Source: an uncultured Selenomonas sp.
GTDB lineage: Bacteria; Bacillota; Negativicutes; Selenomonadales; Selenomonadaceae
Reading direction: 5' to 3'
DNA length: 12,989 bases
Assembly (NCBI GenBank): GCA_905373085.1
Contig: CAJPRR010000050.1
Coordinates: 1-12,989 of the forward strand
Under the pieces are notes generated by a model. That model did no database searches, was not told where the DNA came from, and saw only the letters and a list, made by a program, of their open reading frames with translations. Positions 1-5,954 of this stretch are shown one piece after another. Position 1 is the first letter of the stretch; every line of letters starts with the position of its first letter. The position numbers and the translations under genes were made by a program.

Positions 1-459
1 ATCGACAGCGGCAGCGTAGCAGCGACTCCGGCTTCCGCCATGCCCGCAGCCGAAACGCCTGCCGCCCCCTCCTTTGAAGCTGCCCCGCCTGCCGAAGAGG
101 CGTCTGCGGCTGAGACTCCTGCCGCTCCCGCCTCCGAGCCTGAGGCCGAAATGCCTGCGGCGCCCGAACTTCCCGCTGCAGAACCGCCGGCAGAACCTGC
201 AGCAGAATCAGCTGCAGAGCCTGCCGCCGAGACCCCCGCCACCGGGCCGGCTGCACCCGATGACGCTGCCGAGAAGGCCGCTGCCAAGGCGACCGAGGAC
301 AGGCATCGACGCTTCCTTCTCAACAAGAAGGCGTCGCGCCGCATCACGACCGACACGGGCGTCGTCATCGTCGAAGCCGGCGGCGACATCACCGAGGAAG
401 TTCTGCAGAAGGCGAAGCTCGCCAACAAGATCATCGAGCTTTCGATGAACGTGCAGTAA
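1..459 (+). CDS. Ala/Pro/Glu-rich protein, C-terminal part (5' end outside window); possible PRC-barrel-family protein
   Basis: The frame is open to the first base, so the start lies upstream; 152 residues are visible. The first ~95 are a low-complexity linker built of PA/AE/PAAE-like repeats, probably disordered. The last ~50 residues form a compact segment containing RRITTDTGVVIVEAGGDIT and ending in a helix-like stretch up to IIELSMNVQ. A pattern of a D-x-G turn, a V/I strand, 'AGG', then 'ITEEVLQKAK' resembles C-terminal segments I associate with PRC-barrel domain proteins of Negativicutes, where the barrel would sit upstream; this is recall, not a search. A strong terminator follows within 15 bp of the stop, so this is the last gene of its transcript. 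Coding status is confident, function is weak. Confidence 0.8.
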   Translation: MDSGSVAATPASAMPAAETPAAPSFEAAPPAEEASAAETPAAPASEPEAEMPAAPELPAAEPPAEPAAESAAEPAAETPATGPAAPDDAAEKAAAKATEDRHRRFLLNKKASRRITTDTGVVIVEAGGDITEEVLQKAKLANKIIELSMNVQ

Positions 460-470
460 GAAAGCAAAGA

Positions 471-510
471 AATCCCCCGACACGGCAGCATGCCGCTTCG
501 GGGGATTTTC
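471..510 (+). terminator. Rho-independent terminator after the Ala/Pro/Glu-rich gene
   Basis: Perfect 10-bp outer stem (AATCCCCCGA at 471-480 with TCGGGGGATT at 498-507). It encloses a second short stem, CGGCA/TGCCG with loop GCA, and is followed by TTTTC. It begins 11 bp after the stop codon. Confidence 0.85.
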
Positions 511-512
511 TT

Positions 513-593
513 GTTTACCATGAAGCCCCAAGAGGTCAAGCCGTAGGCGCAGACCGATTGGTTAGGCTTCTGTAAGGCGTGAGGACATATGTA
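513..593 (+). repeat. 81-bp direct repeat, copy 1 (contains hairpin H1)
   Basis: By eye identical to 683-763. Internal hairpin H1 at 522-570: GAAGCC(522-527)/GGCTTC(565-570), CCAA(528-531)/TTGG(558-561), GGTC(534-537)/GACC(552-555), GCC(540-542)/GGC(546-548). It has a GTA triloop, symmetric GA/GA internal loop, an AA/GCA loop and a TTA bulge. The flanks TTTAC(514-518) and GTAAG(572-576) can extend the stem by 5 bp. Confidence 0.9.
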
Positions 594-688
594 CAGCGTG
601 CCTCTCTGATGACACCATCACAGAAAACGGACACAAAAGCAACTATGCCGCTTCGCGTGACGGCTGAACATATGTCCTGAAAGTTTAC
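572..688 (+). repeat. Large inverted repeat H2 between the two direct copies
   Basis: GTAAG(572-576) can pair with TTTAC(684-688), with one G.T pair. After a 5-nt by 5-nt internal loop, AGGACATATGT(582-592) pairs perfectly with ACATATGTCCT(668-678). After an A.A mismatch, CAGC(594-597) pairs with GCTG(663-666). The loop of about 65 nt shows no other strong pairing. Copy 2 at 752-762 keeps the left arm but has no partner downstream. Confidence 0.7.
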
Positions 689-763
689 CATGAAGCCCCA
701 AGAGGTCAAGCCGTAGGCGCAGACCGATTGGTTAGGCTTCTGTAAGGCGTGAGGACATATGTA
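683..763 (+). repeat. 81-bp direct repeat, copy 2 (contains hairpin H1)
   Basis: Same sequence as 513-593, with H1 at 692-740. Similarity stops abruptly after position 763, 22 bp before the msrAB terminator region, so the H2 part of this unit is missing or was never present. Confidence 0.9.
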
Positions 764-785
764 ATTAGAGTTTCTTGCTGTATAT

Positions 786-831
786 CCGAAAAGAGCCGGG
801 CGAAGATGAAATCCATCTTCTCCCGGCTCTT
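786..831 (-). terminator. Terminator of msrAB
   Basis: Long stem: AAGAGCCGGG(791-800)/CCCGGCTCTT(822-831) plus inner GAAGATG(802-808)/CATCTTC(814-820). Read on the minus strand it is followed by TTTT (complement of the A run just before 791). It lies 17 bp past the msrAB stop codon. The + side is also followed by a short T run, so it could work in both directions. Confidence 0.85.
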
Positions 832-847
832 CCTGCGCCGCAGCCTG

Positions 848-1963
848 TCATTCATCCAGCAGCGGCAAATACTCGCCGTAGCCCTGCGCCTCCATCTCTT
901 CTTTCGGCACGAAGCGCAAAGAAGCGCTGTTGATGCAGTAGCGGACGCCGCCCAGCTCCTTGGGGCCGTCCTCGAAAACGTGCCCGAGGTGAGCGCCGCT
1001 CTTGGCTGCCGTGACCTCCGTGCGCACCATGCCATGCGACGTATCCTCGTGCTCGGCGATGAGCGAAGCGTCGATCGGACGCGAGAAGGCCGGCCAGCCG
1101 CAGCCCGAATCGTACTTGTGCGTCGAGACGAAGAGCGGCTCGCCCGTCGTCACGTCGCAATAGATTCCTGCGCGAAACTCATGATCGTATTCATTCTGAA
1201 ACGGCGCTTCCGTCGCCTTCTCCTGCGTCACCTTGTACTGCATCGCCGTAAGATGCGCCCGAAGCTCATCGTCCGACGGCTTCTTATAAACGCGCTTCTC
1301 CTCTGCCGGCTTTGCTGCCGCAGCCTTCTCGCGCATGTCGGACATCAGGGAAAGCGGAATATGGCAGTAGCCGTCCGGATGCTTTTCCAGATACTTTTGA
1401 TGCTCTTCTTCCGCACGATAGAAGTTCACGATCGGCCCCGTCTCTATGGCGACGGGCTTTTTCAGTTTCCCCTGCAAGCGATGCAGCGAGTCGCCGATCA
1501 CGGCGGCCTCGCCGTGCGCCTTGCCGTCCTTTGCCACATAGTAGACGCCCGAACGGTACTGCTCGCCGACATCGTTGCCCTGACGGTTCTTCACCGTCGG
1601 ATCGATGGAGTCGTAGTAAAGATCCAGAAGCTTTTCGAGCGGCAGGATCTTCGGATCGTAGACGACGTGCACGGCTTCGGCATGGCCGCTGCCCGAGCAG
1701 ACCTCGCGATACGAAGGACGCGCCGTGCGCCCGTTCGCGTAGCCGCTCTCCGCCGATACGACGCCAGGCGCAAGGCTCAGATAATGCTCCGTGCCCCAGA
1801 AGCAGCCGCCCGCGAGGTAGATCTCCGCCTCGCCTTCTCGCGGCTCGTTCTTCTGCACGATCTCTTTGGGCATCTTGGCCATCGAGGCGGGCGCCGCCCC
1901 GCAGCCGCCCAGACAAAATGCAAGCCCCAAGGCGCAGATGATGCGTAAGGATGGAATCTTCAT
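848..1963 (-). CDS. msrAB: Lipoprotein MsrA-MsrB fusion, peptide methionine sulfoxide reductase
   Basis: 371 residues. The N-terminus is a lipoprotein signal with lipobox LGGC, lipidation at Cys21. MsrA domain follows (~46-205) with the GCFWG motif (catalytic Cys54) and a C-terminal HQKYLEKHPDGYC segment (Cys200, a likely resolving cysteine). After a Lys/Ala/Glu linker comes MsrB (~230-360), with SGCGWPAF (Cys288) and RYCINS (Cys343). The 55-residue spacing equals, as I recall, that of the resolving and catalytic cysteines of the Neisseria PilB MsrB domain. The CxxC zinc pairs of many MsrB proteins are absent. MsrA reduces S- and MsrB R-methionine sulfoxide. The lipid anchor places the enzyme outside the cytoplasm, so it needs an external electron donor; none is encoded here. 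Start chosen because AGGGAGG sits 5 nt upstream of the ATG. Single-gene unit. Confidence 0.95.
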   Translation of the reverse strand: MKIPSLRIICALGLAFCLGGCGAAPASMAKMPKEIVQKNEPREGEAEIYLAGGCFWGTEHYLSLAPGVVSAESGYANGRTARPSYREVCSGSGHAEAVHVVYDPKILPLEKLLDLYYDSIDPTVKNRQGNDVGEQYRSGVYYVAKDGKAHGEAAVIGDSLHRLQGKLKKPVAIETGPIVNFYRAEEEHQKYLEKHPDGYCHIPLSLMSDMREKAAAAKPAEEKRVYKKPSDDELRAHLTAMQYKVTQEKATEAPFQNEYDHEFRAGIYCDVTTGEPLFVSTHKYDSGCGWPAFSRPIDASLIAEHEDTSHGMVRTEVTAAKSGAHLGHVFEDGPKELGGVRYCINSASLRFVPKEEMEAQGYGEYLPLLDE

Positions 1964-2006
1964 AGGTACCTCCCTCTAAGTCATGAAATTGCACTTTCTT
2001 TTTTCC

Positions 2007-2015
2007 ACTATACCA
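2007..2015 (-). promoter_or_regulatory. Possible extended -10 promoter of msrAB
   Basis: Minus strand reads TGGTATAGT (TG-N-TATAGT), about 45 bp upstream of the msrAB start. No clear -35 hexamer at 17 bp. The flanking AT-rich stretch (2016-2066) may contain a regulatory site, but I could not assign one. Confidence 0.4.
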
Positions 2016-2098
2016 CAGAAAACGAAAAATATGATAATAAGAGAATAAAAACTATTTAAGAATAATCCTGCTCCCTCTTGCGCTCTCCGTATCTTCCC

Positions 2099-2127
2099 TT
2101 GCATAAACAAAAAAAGGAGCGTACAAT
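2099..2127 (+). promoter_or_regulatory. Sigma-70-type promoter of ktrBA
   Basis: TTGCAT (2099-2104), 17-bp spacer, TACAAT (2122-2127). The predicted transcript starts near 2134, giving a leader of ~88 nt before ktrB. I see no known riboswitch fold in that leader. Confidence 0.6.
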
Positions 2128-2210
2128 AGGGACGTGCTTTTCAAAAACGCAGGCAAACACATGCGCGAAGGCAGGAGCTGAATTTATCCGGGATTCCTTT
2201 ATTATAGAGC

Positions 2211-2214
2211 GAGG
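2211..2214 (+). promoter_or_regulatory. RBS deciding the ktrB start
   Basis: GAGG 7 nt before the ATG at 2222. The frame is open further upstream to 2078, but that stretch encodes a hydrophilic sequence with no membrane or family features and spans the promoter, so the 2222 start is preferred. Confidence 0.7.
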
Positions 2215-2221
2215 CTGTCTT

Positions 2222-3544
2222 ATGAACATCATCGGTCTCTTGCGAAGGCTGTCGCCTTTTCGCATCATCATCTTGAGTTTCCTCGTCCTGATCCTCTGCG
2301 GCACAGGACTTCTGATGCTGCCTTGGGCAACGGCAAACGGCGATGGCGCCTCCCTTTCGGACGCGCTCTTCACTGCCGTTTCCGCCAGCTGCGTGACAGG
2401 ACTGACTGCCGTGGACACCGCTTCCTACTGGACGCCTTTCGGTCAGCTCGTCATCCTCGCCATGATTCAGATCGGCGGCTTCGGCGTCATCACAATCGCG
2501 GTTTCTCTCGCCGCTCTTTCCGGACAGCGCATCGGCCTCATGCAGCGCAGCCTTTCCAAGGAGGCCGTTTCAGCGCCGCAGCTCGGCGGCATCGTGCCGC
2601 TCCTCTACTTCATTCTGCGCTTGACTTTCTTCATCGAATTTCTCGGCGCGCTCTTCCTCGCCCCTTCTTTTTGCCAAAAAGTCGGCCTCTTGCGCGGCAT
2701 TTACTTCGCTGTCTTTCACTCCATCTCATCCTTCTGCAATGCGGGCTTCGACCTCTTCGGCAATTCCTTGATGGACTTCGCTGCCGACCCCGTCGTAAAC
2801 ATCACGGTCATGCTCCTCATCATCGCCGGCGGCCTCGGCTTCACCACCTGGGCGGACATACGTCTGAACCGCAGAAATTTTCGCGCCTACAGCCTGCAAA
2901 GCAAGATCGCCCTCACGATGACGGCAGTCCTCATCCTTGTTCCTGCGCTTTTCTTCTTTTTCTTCGAGCTTGATCCCGGCGTTTCCACGGGCGAACACTT
3001 CCTGATTTCCCTCTTTCAATCCGTCACGACCCGCACTGCCGGCTACAATACGATCGACATCAAAGACTTCAGCGAGACGGGACGCGCCGCCCTCATCGTC
3101 CTGATGCTCATCGGCGGCTCTCCCGGCTCCACAGCGGGCGGCATCAAGACGACGACGGCTTTCACCTTGTTTGCCATCATGACCGCCACCTTTCGGCTCA
3201 AAGAGGATCCGACCTGCTTCTCTCGCCGTCTTTCGCCCGAAACCCAGCGTCATGCCGTCACCATCCTCATGATGTATCTGCTGCTTTTTGCCTCCGGCAG
3301 CGTGCTGCTCAACCTCATCGACGGCATACGCTTGATTGACAGCGCTTTTGAGACGGCTTCTGCGTTGGGGACCGTCGGTCTTTCCATCGGTGTCACCGAG
3401 GATCTCGGCCCGCTTTCCAAATGCGTCATGATGATTTTGATGTTCTTCGGACGCATCGGCGGCCTCACGGTCATCTTTGCGGCACACGCGCGCGGCCGGC
3501 AGGAATCCGGCCGCCGCCCGGAGGAACGAATCACCATCGGATAG
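2222..3544 (+). CDS. ktrB: KtrB/TrkH-family potassium uptake channel subunit
   Basis: 440 residues, the usual KtrB size. The protein is strongly hydrophobic with four membrane-pore-membrane repeats. The four selectivity-filter segments are visible: CVTGL (Gly60), CNAGF (Gly175), TAGYN (Gly274) and GTVGL (Gly386). The GGSPGSTAGGIKTTT stretch at 298-312 matches the intramembrane gating loop of the third repeat in this family. It forms a K+-translocating (often Na+-coupled) dimer in the inner membrane, gated by the cytoplasmic KtrA ring. ktrA follows 10 bp downstream, and the ktrB stop overlaps the ktrA ribosome site, so the two are probably translationally coupled. TrkH is the alternative name; KtrB is preferred because the partner is a single-RCK protein of ~217 residues. 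Confidence 0.93.
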   Translation: MNIIGLLRRLSPFRIIILSFLVLILCGTGLLMLPWATANGDGASLSDALFTAVSASCVTGLTAVDTASYWTPFGQLVILAMIQIGGFGVITIAVSLAALSGQRIGLMQRSLSKEAVSAPQLGGIVPLLYFILRLTFFIEFLGALFLAPSFCQKVGLLRGIYFAVFHSISSFCNAGFDLFGNSLMDFAADPVVNITVMLLIIAGGLGFTTWADIRLNRRNFRAYSLQSKIALTMTAVLILVPALFFFFFELDPGVSTGEHFLISLFQSVTTRTAGYNTIDIKDFSETGRAALIVLMLIGGSPGSTAGGIKTTTAFTLFAIMTATFRLKEDPTCFSRRLSPETQRHAVTILMMYLLLFASGSVLLNLIDGIRLIDSAFETASALGTVGLSIGVTEDLGPLSKCVMMILMFFGRIGGLTVIFAAHARGRQESGRRPEERITIG

Positions 3545-3554
3545 GAGGAACATC

Positions 3555-4208
3555 ATGAAATCCATCCTGCTCATCGGCCTCGGCCGCTTCGGCCGCTATA
3601 TTGCCGAGAAGCTGCACGACATGCAGCATGACGTCCTCGCCGTCGACCACGACGAAGACCGTGTAAATCGCATACTGCCGCTCGTGACGAACGCGCTCAT
3701 CGCCGACAGCACCAATGCAGACTTTCTGCAGTCCCTCGGCATCCCCAGCTTCGATGTCTGCATCGTCGCCATCGGCGATGACTTTCAAAGCTCTCTCGAA
3801 ACGACCTCGCTCCTCAAAGAGTTCGGCGCTCGCTATGTCGTGGCGCGCGCTTCGCGTGACATGCATGAGAAATTTCTGCTGCGAAACGGCGCGGACGAAA
3901 CAGTTTATCCGGAGCGCCAGCTCGCCCTTTGGACGGCCATCCGCTGCGGCTCCGACCACATCCTCGACTACTTCCCGCTCAGCGACGAATACGCCATCTA
4001 CGAAGTGTCCGTGCCCAAAGCATGGGCGGGCAAAAGCATCGGCGAACTCGACGTCCGCCGCCGCCATCACTTGAACATCCTCGGCATAAAGGCAGACGGA
4101 CGCATCGACCTCAACATCTCCGCCCAAACCGTCCTCGCCGCGAATGCCGCCGTCCTCGTCGCAGGCAGACAGGAGGACGTCGACCATGTCCTTCAGAAAA
4201 ACGGCTGA
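3555..4208 (+). CDS. ktrA: KtrA/TrkA-family RCK gating subunit of K+ uptake
   Basis: 217 residues, the typical KtrA length (a TrkA with two RCK units would be roughly twice this). N-terminal Rossmann fold: GLGRFG (Gly8, Gly10, Gly13) and acidic Asp31 at the end of the second strand, consistent with NAD(H)/ATP-ADP binding. The RCK_C domain lies at ~135-217. KtrA forms an octameric ring on KtrB and opens or closes it in response to bound nucleotide. In several Firmicutes the RCK_C domain of KtrA binds cyclic di-AMP, but I cannot confirm this from the residues here. Start set by GGAGG 7 nt before the ATG. A terminator follows ~40 bp downstream. Confidence 0.93.
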   Translation: MKSILLIGLGRFGRYIAEKLHDMQHDVLAVDHDEDRVNRILPLVTNALIADSTNADFLQSLGIPSFDVCIVAIGDDFQSSLETTSLLKEFGARYVVARASRDMHEKFLLRNGADETVYPERQLALWTAIRCGSDHILDYFPLSDEYAIYEVSVPKAWAGKSIGELDVRRRHHLNILGIKADGRIDLNISAQTVLAANAAVLVAGRQEDVDHVLQKNG

Positions 4209-4246
4209 CGCAGCAACGCGTGGAGAAAGTCTCGCCGAACAACAGG

Positions 4247-4268
4247 AAAGCGCGGCAACCGGGCTTTT
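4247..4268 (+). terminator. Terminator of ktrBA
   Basis: AAAGCGCGG(4247-4255)/CCGGGCTTT(4259-4267), 9 positions with one G.G mismatch, loop CAA, followed by TTTT. It ends just before the tRNA promoter. Confidence 0.65.
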
Positions 4269-4273
4269 AACGC

Positions 4274-4302
4274 TTGCATATTCGCGCTTCTTCTGCTAGA
4301 AT
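4274..4302 (+). promoter_or_regulatory. Promoter of tRNA-Arg
   Basis: TTGCAT (4274-4279), 17-bp spacer, TAGAAT (4297-4302), with an extended -10 TGC directly before it. The mature tRNA 5' end is 14 bp past the -10 box, so the precursor leader would be only a few nt. Confidence 0.75.
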
Positions 4303-4315
4303 ATACACGTTGTCT

Positions 4316-4392
4316 GCGGTCGTAGCTCAGCTGGATAGAGCATCTGCCTCCTAAGCAGGGGGTCGCGCGTTCGAATCGCGCCGATCGCACCA
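4316..4392 (+). tRNA. tRNA-Arg (anticodon CCT)
   Basis: 77 nt with encoded CCA. Acceptor stem GCGGTCG(4316-4322)/CGATCGC(4382-4388) with one G.T pair. Anticodon stem TCTGC/GCAGG and loop CTCCTAA give anticodon CCT, which reads the rare Arg codon AGG. T-arm stem GCGCG/CGCGC with loop TTCGAAT. Single tRNA with its own promoter and terminator. No integrase or attachment-site duplication is seen nearby. Confidence 0.97.
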
Positions 4393-4401
4393 TGAAAATA
4401 C

Positions 4402-4432
4402 AGCCTGCCCTCGTCAGAGGACAGGCTTTTTT
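4402..4432 (+). terminator. Terminator after tRNA-Arg
   Basis: AGCCTG(4402-4407)/CAGGCT(4422-4427) with inner CCTC/GAGG and loop GTCA, followed by a run of six T. It lies between the tRNA and the convergent gene ending at 4462, and may also serve that gene, although the T run on the minus side is poorer. Confidence 0.85.
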
Positions 4433-4461
4433 GCTGTATATCGCTTGCATCTGCCGCTCTC

Positions 4462-5337
4462 TCAGAGGAGCGGCGGGTTCTTTCTCGCCGCTTCAAGAAG
4501 CTCGCGGCAGCGCACGCCTTCCTCGGGCGAATAGGCGAGCGTGATGCGGCACTTTATGCCGTACTTTCCGTACTCTGCGTTTCCCGGGCGAAAAATCGCT
4601 TCAATTCCCTTGGCGTTCAGTTCCAAGAGAGGCTTGCTCGTCACATCGCGCACAAAGACGGAGAATACGCCTTTGCCAAGATGCGCGAGCACGTCGCCCG
4701 AGCGGAACTTGCTGCCGATGGAGTTGCAGAGCCTCACGAGAATCGTTTCCGCGCCGCGCTTTCCCAAGCGCTTTTCCAAGGCCCCATAGCGCTCCAAGCG
4801 CACGAGGACGAGCGCGTTGACGTCCTTCTTGCCTTCTCCCGCAAGAACGCGGTCAGCTTGTGCAATCAGACCGCTCTCGTTGGCGACGCCCGTAACGGAG
4901 TCGAGTTCGGAGCGGAAGCGTCCGCCTTCCTTTGCCGCATCGTGCAGGCGATCCGTGCGCCACATGGCGCCGCGCACCGTGCTCAGATGACCGTATTCAT
5001 CGTTTTCCCGCTCGATGACGAACTTGTACCACGAGTACTTGCCCGTCGGAGGATTTCCCATATCGAGCAGGAATCTGTCGCGCTCCGTATTCTGCCCCGA
5101 AAAGAAGGCGATCAGCTGCTCCAAGAAATCGGGGTGAACCATCAGGCGCCGCTCCGCATTGAGCGAGCGGCGGAAGCCCTCGATCTCGCGCGCCTGCATG
5201 CCGCGCGCCAGGCGGAAGGACATCGTATCCGTCTGCAGTTCGTAGCTGAACAGGATGACGCCGAGCTTCTGCAGCAGGAGCTTGACGCATTGATTCTGAT
5301 AATTCGTTTCGGGAATATCCGCATTATAGCGCCACAT
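4462..5337 (-). CDS. PAS-like / degenerate GGDEF domain protein
   Basis: 291 residues, no membrane segment, so cytoplasmic. The N-terminal half (~25-130) has a PAS-like pattern (LFSYEL, then YSWYKF, DEYGH and GAMWRTD). The C-terminal half (~143-285) follows the diguanylate cyclase fold: DSVTGVANESGL matches the usual D-LTGL-NR start and CRITLAYSPEEG matches the conserved strand after the active site. The signature itself is lost: GGDEF aligns with GKGVF at 221-225, so the metal-binding and catalytic acids are missing. It is therefore unlikely to make c-di-GMP; a GTP/c-di-GMP-binding or protein-binding role is possible. The ATG at 5337 has GAGGGGG 8 nt upstream. Transcribed alone, converging on the tRNA gene. 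Its target is unknown. Confidence 0.82.
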   Translation of the reverse strand: MWRYNADIPETNYQNQCVKLLLQKLGVILFSYELQTDTMSFRLARGMQAREIEGFRRSLNAERRLMVHPDFLEQLIAFFSGQNTERDRFLLDMGNPPTGKYSWYKFVIERENDEYGHLSTVRGAMWRTDRLHDAAKEGGRFRSELDSVTGVANESGLIAQADRVLAGEGKKDVNALVLVRLERYGALEKRLGKRGAETILVRLCNSIGSKFRSGDVLAHLGKGVFSVFVRDVTSKPLLELNAKGIEAIFRPGNAEYGKYGIKCRITLAYSPEEGVRCRELLEAARKNPPLL

Positions 5338-5392
5338 TGCCTATACCCCCTCTTGTCAACCCCTTACTAACCAAAGCAAGGCTTCCCAAAAC

Positions 5393-5408
5393 CATATCAT
5401 TTGATATG
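5393..5408. promoter_or_regulatory. Perfect palindrome upstream of the GGDEF-like gene
   Basis: CATATCA-TT-TGATATG, a 16-bp perfect inverted repeat centred 63 bp upstream of the 5337 start. The shape suits a dimeric repressor or activator site. I could not place a convincing promoter next to it. Confidence 0.35.
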
Positions 5409-5480
5409 AACCCACTTCACTATTTATTTCGTCATTTCCATGCTTTTTGTTAAATATTTTCCTCTTGCTTGGCATGAAAA

Positions 5481-5518
5481 AAAGCCGCCCCTGCATCAAA
5501 GAGATGCACGGGGCAGCT
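5481..5518 (-). terminator. Terminator of the suf operon
   Basis: Stem formed by CCCC-TGCATC and GATGCA-C-GGGG, with an outer AGC/GCT extension. On the minus strand it is followed by a run of seven T (complement of the A run at 5477-5483). It lies just past the sufU stop. The + side also ends in a T run. Confidence 0.85.
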
Positions 5519-5525
5519 TTTTCTT

Positions 5526-5954
5526 TTATTCTTTCTTGAGCGCCGTATCGAGCGTGTGCCACGAGAGCACGGCGCACTTGACGCGTGCGGGCATGTGCGA
5601 GACGCCCTCTAAAGCGGCGGCCTCGTCAAGCTCTTCCAGCTCTTCTCCAGTCAGTTTCTTGCCCTTGATCATCGAGATGAAGAGGTCGGCGAGGTGATGC
5701 GCCTCTTCGACGGTCTTGCCCTTGACGAGGTCGATCATCATCGAGGTTGAGGCCTGCGAGATGGCGCAGCCGACGCCCGTGAAGGCGGCGTCCTTGATCT
5801 TGCCTGCCTCGACGATGAGTTCCAATGTGATCTCGTCGCCGCACGAAGGATTGTGTCCGCGCTCCTTGACGGTCGCGCCCGCAAGTTCATGCTTGTTTTC
5901 CGTCGAGCGGCTGTGCTCGGCGATCAGCTCCGTATAGATGTCCGCAAGACTCAT
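5526..5954 (-). CDS. sufU: SufU, zinc-dependent sulfur acceptor for SufS
   Basis: 142 residues, normal for SufU. The zinc ligands are in place: Cys38 and Asp40 in NPSCGD, Cys63 in GCAISQAS and Cys127 in RVKCAV. The insertion between the second and third cysteines separates SufU from the scaffold IscU. SufU takes the persulfide from SufS and passes it on to the SufBCD scaffold. The start codon overlaps the sufS stop (ATGA), and AAGGTG lies 8 nt upstream inside sufS, so translation is probably coupled. Last gene of the operon. Confidence 0.95.
   Translation of the reverse strand: MSLADIYTELIAEHSRSTENKHELAGATVKERGHNPSCGDEITLELIVEAGKIKDAAFTGVGCAISQASTSMMIDLVKGKTVEEAHHLADLFISMIKGKKLTGEELEELDEAAALEGVSHMPARVKCAVLSWHTLDTALKKE

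Larger units (their letters stand above)
513..763 (+). other. Composite repeat element H1-H2-H1 filling the gap between the terminator and msrAB
   Basis: The 388-bp gap 460-847 holds no credible gene. It contains two 81-bp direct copies (513-593, 683-763) spaced 170 bp apart. Each copy carries hairpin H1 (522-570 and 692-740). The segment between them can fold into H2 (572-688). The same H1-H2-H1 order, in the opposite genomic orientation, is found at 10262-10411 in front of sufC. No transposase or long terminal inverted repeat is seen. The element lies downstream of a terminator, and no strong promoter is evident, so expression at this locus is uncertain. Interpretation as a non-autonomous repeat family with a conserved fold is inference. 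Confidence 0.7.

Noticed and set aside
1..18. 13-nt inverted match between the window start (ACAGCGGCAGCGT) and 12920-12933
   Set aside because: Both sites are Ala-codon-rich coding sequence, and such short matches are expected by chance at this base composition.
513..763. CRISPR array
   Set aside because: Only two copies, 81-bp repeats and one 89-bp intervening segment, with hairpin structure and another pair elsewhere. No cas genes are present.
513..763. Insertion sequence or MITE with terminal inverted repeats
   Set aside because: No transposase, and no inverted repeats at the outer ends of the element. No clear target-site duplication was seen. A non-autonomous repeat is still possible but not shown.
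749..1948. Long open frame of 399 codons on the + strand opposite msrAB
   Set aside because: It is antisense to a gene with clear MsrA and MsrB motifs. Its product is Arg/Leu/His-rich with no family features, typical of mirror frames in GC-rich DNA.
2027..2066. PerR box upstream of msrAB
   Set aside because: The stretch is AT-rich with partial resemblance only; too many mismatches to the PerR consensus to call.
4316..4392. Genomic island attachment at the tRNA-Arg gene
   Set aside because: No integrase, no repeat of the tRNA 3' end in the window, and ordinary genes on both sides.
5354..5359. TTGACA -35 box for the GGDEF-like gene
   Set aside because: It lies less than 25 bp before the start codon, and no -10 box fits at 16-18 bp. 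It is probably a chance match beside the ribosome site.
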